64,000 nt of DNA from Bacteroidaceae bacterium (GTDB lineage: Bacteria > Bacteroidota > Bacteroidia > Bacteroidales > Bacteroidaceae): the NCBI GenBank assembly GCA_017617235.1, contig JAFZWQ010000041.1:20144-84143 (forward strand), written 5' to 3'. A program made the position numbers and the translations under genes. This document shows, one piece after another, positions 58,547 through 64,000 of this stretch. The notes under the pieces are model-generated. The model had not been told where the DNA came from. It did not search any database and saw only the letters and a program-made list of their open reading frames with translations. Every line of letters starts with the position of its first letter. Within the stretch, counting starts at the first letter, position 1.

Positions 58547-59545
58547 ATGAAAAAAGCTATCGCACTGCTAACCCTCGCGGCTGCATCTGCTATGCAGGTG
58601 TGCGCACAAATCAGCGTGCAAGGCTATTCGTTGGTCTATTCTTCGGAAACGCCAGAGAGAGCCGCATCATTACTCACCCTCACCGACGAGGAACTGTCCT
58701 ACTGCACAGGCGATTTCATGAGCACGGAGAACCTGGAACGCAACTGGTACTACAGCCCCCGCCAAACATCGACATGGAACAAACGCATGGGAACCACCGC
58801 AGAGGAACACGCCCTGGTACATAAGCCACAGGACGGACATCTGCACATGCTGGCAGTCAGCACCGACGGAACACCAGAGGGTTTCATCACCAGTGGTGTG
58901 AACATGCGGCAGGGATATAAATATGGAATATTCGAAATCAAGGCCAAATGCTATCCTCACGAGTCGAACTTCCCTGCCATTTGGATGATGCCTGTGGACC
59001 AAAGCGACGGGTGGCCCAACTGTGGCGAGATTGACATCATGGAGCAGATTGGCACCAGCAGCACTGTATGGAGCACCGTACACCTGGGAGCCCGATACGA
59101 CAAGCCCGTGGGCAAAACATACGAATACAGCGGTAACCTGGAAGCATCGGACGACTGGCACATATATTCACTGCAATGGACTGAAAAGTCGCTCGTTTTC
59201 TATTGCGACGGCAAACGCGTGTTCCGATACAAAAAAGATAGCACACTAGATTTCGAGTCGAACCCGGACTACGAGAAATGGCAATTCCCATACAACAAGG
59301 AATTCTATGTCATCCTGGATCAAGCGCTAGGCATGAACACAAAGTGGGGAGCCGAGGAACCTGACCCCGAATTTACCTATGAAATGGATGTGGAATACGT
59401 GCGCATTTGGCAACCCACGGAAACGAACTACATCCAGGAACTTGAGAGTCCCGTCGCACGTACCTATAAAATCATCCGAAACAACCGTCTCGTCATCATC
59501 TCCGGCGGCAAACAATACACCCCAGAAGGTCTCCTCCTGAAATAA
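58547..59545 (+). CDS. GH16-family endo-beta-glucanase-like enzyme
   Basis: The 332-aa product has a signal peptide (cleavage near VCAQI) and the concanavalin-like fold of family 16. The catalytic motif is 'GEIDIMEQIG' with the E-x-D-x-x-E spacing (about 160-165). 'YKYGIFEIKAKCYPHESNFPAIWMMP' and 'DWHIYSLQWTEKSLVFYCDG' flank it as in laminarinases and licheninases. It probably hydrolyses beta-1,3 or mixed-link glucans; other family activities (porphyranase, agarase) cannot be excluded. The tail (TYKIIRNNRLVIISGGKQYT) resembles short sorting-like ends of this group. Confidence 0.9.
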   Translation: MKKAIALLTLAAASAMQVCAQISVQGYSLVYSSETPERAASLLTLTDEELSYCTGDFMSTENLERNWYYSPRQTSTWNKRMGTTAEEHALVHKPQDGHLHMLAVSTDGTPEGFITSGVNMRQGYKYGIFEIKAKCYPHESNFPAIWMMPVDQSDGWPNCGEIDIMEQIGTSSTVWSTVHLGARYDKPVGKTYEYSGNLEASDDWHIYSLQWTEKSLVFYCDGKRVFRYKKDSTLDFESNPDYEKWQFPYNKEFYVILDQALGMNTKWGAEEPDPEFTYEMDVEYVRIWQPTETNYIQELESPVARTYKIIRNNRLVIISGGKQYTPEGLLLK

Positions 59546-59560
59546 CCCAATCCGTCGAAA

Positions 59561-60361
59561 TTAGCGAAGAACGAGGGAACAGGAAAGGCCGGCAGAACGG
59601 GTGTCGTAAAGGTAGAAGGGCGAAGCAACGACAACTGCTTTGCTCTCGCGACGAAGCCGACGCTGTTGGTCGCGCTGGTCAATGTGGAAGAGGCGTTTCC
59701 ACACTGGCAACATCCAATAGCCGGCATTGGCACAAAGGATACCCGTTCCAGCACCAGCCAGCACATCACCCACCCAATGACGTTTGTTGTAGACACGCAG
59801 GAAGGCAACGCTGGTAGCAACCGCATAAGCGGCAGCTCCATAACCCCATCCGTATTCAATGCGCACAAGTTCGGCACCCGTAAATGCAGTAGCTGTGTGC
59901 CCCGAGAAGAACGAATTGCGTTTACTGGAATCCGGACGGGTTTCTTTGACAGTGTACTTGACAGTGTTTGTAATGCCCGCCATGAACAGATGAGCAGTAG
60001 CAGAAGCCAAGAAACGGTCGCGAAAGTTATTCCGTGCCTTGACACCCGGGATAAAGCCCAGTGCCAAGTGTGTTGCCGTGGGTACGTATTGTAGATATTC
60101 ATCGGCCTTGCAATGATGCCAATTAGGATTCATTTCCTCACAAGCCTTCTCTTCAAGCCAGTCGATGGGGCTTTGCTCGGCTAGTCCCCAAGTTCCAATG
60201 CCTATCAGCAGGGCCGGGGCCACGAGTTGTTTGGGACGGAAACGATATTCCGCACTTGCACCATCCTTTTGGACAGACAGCGTATCTTCTTGCGCATGCA
60301 AGGGAAAATGATAAATGAATATTAAATGAAAAATGAATAGTATTTGTGTCGCTTTTTTCAT
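59561..60361 (-). CDS. PAP2-family phosphatase
   Basis: The 266-aa membrane-associated phosphatase carries all three PAP2 motifs: K-x6-RP in 'KYTVKETRP' (about 134-142), 'SFFSGHTATAF' (about 149-159) and R-x5-H-x3-D in 'RVYNKRHWVGDVLAG' (about 185-199). Substrates in the family are lipid phosphates such as undecaprenyl pyrophosphate or lipid A. A signal peptide precedes (cleavage near PLHAQ), and its core (LFIFHLIFIYHF) is encoded by ATTCATTTTTCATTTAATA-type repeat DNA (60300-60345). It converges with GH16 (15-bp gap). Confidence 0.92.
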   Translation of the reverse strand: MKKATQILFIFHLIFIYHFPLHAQEDTLSVQKDGASAEYRFRPKQLVAPALLIGIGTWGLAEQSPIDWLEEKACEEMNPNWHHCKADEYLQYVPTATHLALGFIPGVKARNNFRDRFLASATAHLFMAGITNTVKYTVKETRPDSSKRNSFFSGHTATAFTGAELVRIEYGWGYGAAAYAVATSVAFLRVYNKRHWVGDVLAGAGTGILCANAGYWMLPVWKRLFHIDQRDQQRRLRRESKAVVVASPFYLYDTRSAGLSCSLVLR

Positions 60362-60375
60362 TTAGTTATGTTTTA

Positions 60376-60411
60376 TCTCTCCTCTCCATCATGGGGGAGG
60401 TCGTGAGAGGG
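60376..60411. repeat. Single degenerate REP-like element B8
   Basis: CTCTCCTCTCCATCATGGGG continues as GAGGTCGTGAGAGGG. It is a diverged copy of the GC-rich palindrome family in the 51-bp gap between the barrel protein and PAP2 genes. Confidence 0.5.
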
Positions 60412-60412
60412 T

Positions 60413-62782
60413 CTATATATCTATTTTTAAAGTGCCGAGAATGCCACGAGGAATAGTGAGTGTCATGTTGGGACCACGATTCAATGGCCCGCGATAGCCC
60501 TGTGGGAAACACATCTCGGTATATACATTTCCAAAGTCGTATAAGTTATAACAAAGGAGCGCAAGGCTCATTGGATGCTGTTTGAGGGTCCAACGGAAAC
60601 GGGCATGCAGGTCAACATTGAAGAGAGCACTCTCCCGACACCCGAAGTTTCCATCCGTGGGATTGATGCCACGTGAAGAACCCGGACGGATACCAGCCTG
60701 TGTGTTGCCTGCCGCATCGGTGTAGGTGGCAGTATTGAAATAGGTGAAAGGCTGCCCATCGGTCCAGCGGAGGTTCAGTCCGAACTGAAACCATTGGCAA
60801 ACATTATAAGCTAAGTAGATACGGCACACGTAGGCCTTGTCCTGGTCCAAACGCCCCACACCAGGATAGCGTCCGTTAGGATTTTCCAACGTAGCCTGGG
60901 TGTTGGGATTGGCTGTAGATTCGCTGAGCACCCCAATGTTGTTCGAAGCAGGACCGTTGCCAAGTGCCGACAGGCCCACTCCCATCATTGACTGCCACGA
61001 TAGACTGAACAGCACTTTGCGACCCCTATAGGTGTAGCGCGAGGTCTGAGACATATAATAAGGAGTGTAGGTAGAATAGTCCACGATGTATTCGTGGACA
61101 CCAGGATTCATAAAGTAGTAACCGTTGGCATCCGTAAATCCGTTGACCGCCGCCCCTCCCTGGAACTGTGCCATCCATGTGTGATAGAAACGTTTATATG
61201 TCTGCAGCAAGGCAATCTCGTGCCGCCCGAAACGCAGGTGAATGGGCACGTCGATAGAAAAATAGGCGGGTTGCTGCAGGTGACTGGCATAGTGGTGATG
61301 ACTGCCGCCGGTGGTAGTAAACAGGTTGTTGGAAGCCGTGTACAATACACGAGCATTCATGTAGTCGGGACTCATGAAACGGATGTCCTCGATGTTATAA
61401 CTCACACGCTCGTGGCCCAACGTCAGTTCCACCTGGAACCATTTGGCTGGACAGTAATCGAGGTGAAAGGCAGCACGCAGGTTGGGCGACACCTTGGTGT
61501 GTTCGCGTAGCAGCATACCATCGAGGGTGAAGGCAAGTTCGCCATCTATCGACAAAGTCTTCGACACTCGGCGACGGGCCTCGAGTCCTACCCTATTCTC
61601 CAACAAACCAGAAGTGAAAGCATTGCTGGTCCAATCGTAACGATAGAGTGCAGTGGGTGCCAAATCTTGCATATGCTGCATGTAGACTTCATTGCTGAAC
61701 TGGGTGGTTTGGGGATGGAAATATAACAAGGAATTATAGCCATCAGCCAGCAGTCGCAACCACGGCTTCAAGGGCTTTTCATAAATCAGCGACCACGACA
61801 GTTCATGCCAATTGCCATCAGCCATCCAAGGTTCCAACGATTCTCCGTCTTGGTCCACTATATTTCTGCGGAATTGCAGATCATCGTGCCGCACCACATT
61901 GGTAGCCCACGTCAACCCCGTCGTCAATCCCTGTCGTTTGGCATATAACGAAGCACTATAGGTGTTCAACTGCATGACCTCATTAGGATTGTAGTAGAAC
62001 TCCGAACCATAGTTGTCCTTACCCGAAAAGTTCAACAGGTAACCCATCTTATCAAAGTAGCGTCCCGCTGGTAATTGTCCATCCATCTGCAGCTTATAGT
62101 ATTCGGCTGGATACAACGGGTTACTCTGTATAAGTCCGTTCTCATCATAGTTGGGATAAGTCTGTTCGCCCGCACTGGCATACAAATGTTGACGATACGT
62201 GCGGCCCCTGCTATCCTTCAATGTATAGGCAATATCGGCAGTTCCCTGTCCCCGTACAAACTGACGACGATGAATGGTCGATGGGTCGTAGGCCCCTTCC
62301 GTTCCCGTCCCATGAAAAAGATGTACAATAGCCGCAGTTCCACGCGATATACCACCCACATTTCCTCGATTCCACGACAGCGAGGCATAGTCGCTAGACA
62401 AGGTGTCCAGTTCGAAACTGAGTTCCGAACTGCGAGCATTGATGCGCAGATTATAGTGCTCCATATTGGGAACATAACTGGTGGAGCCGGCTGTAAAGCG
62501 ATTATCGATGCGGAAACCATCCATATAATAGCGATTCCAACGGTATGAATTCCCATCGACGGAAAACATCAGTTGACCCGACTCGTCCCATTGTCCGACA
62601 TGCAGGCCTTGATACACCGTGCGGTCGCTATAGCCATCAAGCCAGTGCGCCAGGTGCCCTTGATGGTAGAAGTCGCGGAAGAACTCAGCATTCACCGAGT
62701 CTTCCTGCGCCCTAGCACTATGACCGATGAGGCACATTAGTCCCACAAAGGCTATGAGTCCTATATGCCGCTTTCTTCCCAT
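60413..62782 (-). CDS. Large outer membrane beta-barrel protein, TonB-receptor-like
   Basis: The 789-aa product has a signal peptide (cleavage near ARAQE). Plug-like sequence with 'YYMDGFRIDNRFTAGS' follows, then a barrel of alternating aromatic strands with many Tyr, Trp and His. It ends 'RGILGTLKIDI'. It lacks the carboxypeptidase-like domain of SusC. The best guess is a TonB-dependent receptor or a related barrel; no family-specific motif settles it. The signal peptide (HIGLIAFVGLMCLIG) is encoded by 9-bp-unit repeat array A3 (62719-62769) read on the minus strand. It lies 1 bp after the 307-aa gene. Confidence 0.7.
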   Translation of the reverse strand: MGRKRHIGLIAFVGLMCLIGHSARAQEDSVNAEFFRDFYHQGHLAHWLDGYSDRTVYQGLHVGQWDESGQLMFSVDGNSYRWNRYYMDGFRIDNRFTAGSTSYVPNMEHYNLRINARSSELSFELDTLSSDYASLSWNRGNVGGISRGTAAIVHLFHGTGTEGAYDPSTIHRRQFVRGQGTADIAYTLKDSRGRTYRQHLYASAGEQTYPNYDENGLIQSNPLYPAEYYKLQMDGQLPAGRYFDKMGYLLNFSGKDNYGSEFYYNPNEVMQLNTYSASLYAKRQGLTTGLTWATNVVRHDDLQFRRNIVDQDGESLEPWMADGNWHELSWSLIYEKPLKPWLRLLADGYNSLLYFHPQTTQFSNEVYMQHMQDLAPTALYRYDWTSNAFTSGLLENRVGLEARRRVSKTLSIDGELAFTLDGMLLREHTKVSPNLRAAFHLDYCPAKWFQVELTLGHERVSYNIEDIRFMSPDYMNARVLYTASNNLFTTTGGSHHHYASHLQQPAYFSIDVPIHLRFGRHEIALLQTYKRFYHTWMAQFQGGAAVNGFTDANGYYFMNPGVHEYIVDYSTYTPYYMSQTSRYTYRGRKVLFSLSWQSMMGVGLSALGNGPASNNIGVLSESTANPNTQATLENPNGRYPGVGRLDQDKAYVCRIYLAYNVCQWFQFGLNLRWTDGQPFTYFNTATYTDAAGNTQAGIRPGSSRGINPTDGNFGCRESALFNVDLHARFRWTLKQHPMSLALLCYNLYDFGNVYTEMCFPQGYRGPLNRGPNMTLTIPRGILGTLKIDI
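62719..62769. repeat. 9-bp-unit repeat array A3 forming a signal peptide
   Basis: GGCACATTAGTCCCACAAAG and flanking units repeat the A family with 9-bp spacing. Read on the minus strand they encode GLIAFVGLMCLIG, the hydrophobic core of the signal peptide of the 789-aa barrel protein. Confidence 0.75.
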
Positions 62783-62783
62783 C

Positions 62784-63707
62784 TTACTTCTTCAATTTCA
62801 GAATATCAATATTGTACGCCACTCCTAGGCGAGCCTGCTGATAAGGATAGTCGCGAATTCCATACTGATAGGCCGCGACAATCTCCCACTGCTTTATCTT
62901 ATAAGTGAAGTTTGTCTTCAGCGTCATGGGACAGTCGTGGGCAATATTGCCACCATTGCCGGCATTATGTTCCCAACCATTATATCCACCTAAAGCCTCA
63001 GACAGGGCAAAGTAACGGTTTTCCCACTTCAACATAGCGCCATACTGCACGGCATCGTTTTGTCTACCATTATCGGTCTGCCAACACAGGAAACCCGTTG
63101 AAGCAACTAAACGTAGGCGATGTTTCCACTTACCCTTACCCAAGGTGAAAGACTTGGCTAGCGATGTATCGAAAAAATATCCTGGGCCATCGTAGTAACG
63201 GGCAAGATAGAATCCACCACCCGAAGCGGTCTTCAGGGCTGCACGAATCGTCCAATCGGGACGGAATTTCTTGTCCTTCTTTTCTTGTAGCAATTGCATA
63301 TCAGCACTAACATACACATCACCGCCCAGATGTCCCTTCTTTGCTTCGCTCTGGTGAGCAGGCTGTATACGGCAAGCCGTAATATTACGATTCGAATTAT
63401 GGTACCATTCCATTACAGGCATCCACACCGACAGGTTCGCACGGCGCGTCCACAGGGGAACATTCACCTTCAATGCCGCATCCGCCGTATGGTCGCCACG
63501 ATTCCCGTGAAAGTAGTCACCTGTCAATTCAACACGCAACTCACTCTGCACCCGTCCGTCCAACATGTCGGGTACGGCAAAGGCATTCGGACCAAAATAA
63601 TATGGGGATATCAGAGTTACATTACGCAACACAGGTTTGTCCAACGCAGTCTGTGCCGCTGCAACCAGCGCCATAGATAACATGAATGGCAATATCAGTT
63701 TCCTCAT
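62784..63707 (-). CDS. Predicted outer membrane protein, 307 aa, unknown family
   Basis: The product has a signal peptide (cleavage near AAAQT) and is beta-strand rich with aromatic alternation ('RWTIRAALKTASGGGFYLARYYDG'-like region, 'GVAYNIDILKLKK' end), suggesting a small barrel. It is translationally adjacent to the 789-aa barrel gene, so both may serve one uptake or secretion function. I do not recognise a family. The minus-strand promoter is good: -33 TTTG (rc of CAAA, 63751-63754), 19 bp, then TATCTTTG (63724-63731). Confidence 0.75.
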   Translation of the reverse strand: MRKLILPFMLSMALVAAAQTALDKPVLRNVTLISPYYFGPNAFAVPDMLDGRVQSELRVELTGDYFHGNRGDHTADAALKVNVPLWTRRANLSVWMPVMEWYHNSNRNITACRIQPAHQSEAKKGHLGGDVYVSADMQLLQEKKDKKFRPDWTIRAALKTASGGGFYLARYYDGPGYFFDTSLAKSFTLGKGKWKHRLRLVASTGFLCWQTDNGRQNDAVQYGAMLKWENRYFALSEALGGYNGWEHNAGNGGNIAHDCPMTLKTNFTYKIKQWEIVAAYQYGIRDYPYQQARLGVAYNIDILKLKK

Positions 63708-63723
63708 AAATCTATTTTGACTA

Positions 63724-63754
63724 CAAAGATACGAATATAATTCGACATATCAAA
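63724..63754 (-). promoter_or_regulatory. Promoter of the 62784-63707 operon
   Basis: On the minus strand TTTG (63751-63754) and TATCTTTG (63724-63731) are 19 bp apart, which is the canonical layout. The ATG at 63707 follows about 17 bp later. Confidence 0.75.
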
Positions 63755-63780
63755 GCCACATCCAAAATCACTCTCCATCC

Positions 63781-63860
63781 GCCCCATTGGTCCCATTAGA
63801 GCAATAAGCCCCATTGGTTCTAATCCCTATTAGGCTCATTAGGCCTATTAGACTCATCCG
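63781..63860. repeat. 9-bp-unit repeat array A4 (intergenic)
   Basis: CCCCATTGGTCCCATTAGAG and following units (AATCCCTATTAGGCTCATTA, GGCCTATTAG) repeat with 9-bp spacing. This is the same family as in addA, the PL26-like gene and the 789-aa barrel signal peptide, here in non-coding DNA next to the rRNA operon. Confidence 0.85.
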
Positions 63861-63874
63861 GCACATAAACAAAG

Positions 63875-63904
63875 AAGCCTCCACATCGTATGATGCAGAG
63901 GCTT
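63875..63904 (-). terminator. Terminator of the rRNA operon
   Basis: AAGCCTC (63875-63881) and GAGGCTT (63898-63904) form the stem. On the minus strand it is followed by TCTTTGTTT. It lies 14 bp past the 5S rRNA 3' end. Confidence 0.85.
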
Positions 63905-63917
63905 ACTACGGAAAAAA

Positions 63918-64000
<83 letters not shown>

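Overview
The window is chromosomal DNA of a Bacteroidales bacterium, most likely of the Prevotella/Segatella/Xylanibacter group. The evidence is SusC/SusD pairs, T9SS-style C-terminal tails, a Bacteroidetes-type AddAB, DUF4290, and recurrent promoters of the TAnnTTTG (-7) class. I see no transposase, integrase, phage gene or CRISPR array. No database search was possible, so family names come from motifs, length and context.

Layout. (1) 1-13034, minus: one tightly packed operon of surface proteins, in transcription order a 982-aa fasciclin-type lipoprotein, SusC, SusD, two more fasciclin-type lipoproteins and a second SusC cut by the window edge. (2) 13215-20558: panB, then divergent addA-addB, then tRNA-Arg(UCU) with a terminator. 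(3) 20628-28714, minus: a DUF1080 lipoprotein, a GH43-like enzyme and an RND efflux operon (adaptor, pump, TolC-like channel). (4) 28790-36407, minus: a housekeeping cluster tsaB, DUF4290, murA, rimM, dxr, rseP, a small lipoprotein and cca. (5) 36479-39344, plus: YicC, gmk, a small membrane protein, nadD and a MORN-repeat protein, mostly linked by ATGA overlaps. (6) 39357-46981: a beta-helix lipoprotein, pepD, a small membrane protein, an OmpH-like lipoprotein, a cohesin-like/half-dockerin pair, an orphan membrane protein, a strongly structured non-coding element and a DUF2442/DUF4160 pair. (7) 46982-47705: gene-free mosaic of hairpins. (8) 47706-59545: divergent GH105 and PL26-like genes for rhamnogalacturonan-I breakdown, a FadL-like porin, and an operon of a giant CotH/lamin-tail T9SS protein, a thioredoxin lipoprotein and a GH16 enzyme. 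(9) 59561-63707, minus: two outer-membrane beta-barrel proteins and a PAP2 phosphatase. (10) the 3' end of a 5S rRNA on the minus strand at the right edge.

The most striking signal cuts across these regions. At least three families of short repeats that look intergenic also lie in frame inside genes: a GC-rich REP-like palindrome, a 9-bp 'GCCCATGAG'-type array, and AT-rich AAAAATTAAAAAT/ATTTTCTCATTTT strings. Read on one strand they give charged linkers (AddA, AddB, CCA enzyme, RND adaptor, GH105, PL26, GH43). Read on the other they form or touch hydrophobic signal peptides (TolC, PAP2, the 789-aa barrel protein, the beta-helix lipoprotein). This suggests repeat expansion supplies raw material for linkers and secretion signals in this genome.

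Functionally the window combines plant or fungal polysaccharide use (RG-I, arabinan/xylan-type, beta-glucan), surface adhesion or capture proteins, efflux, and core metabolism (CoA, isoprenoid, peptidoglycan, NAD, tRNA modification and maturation, double-strand break repair).
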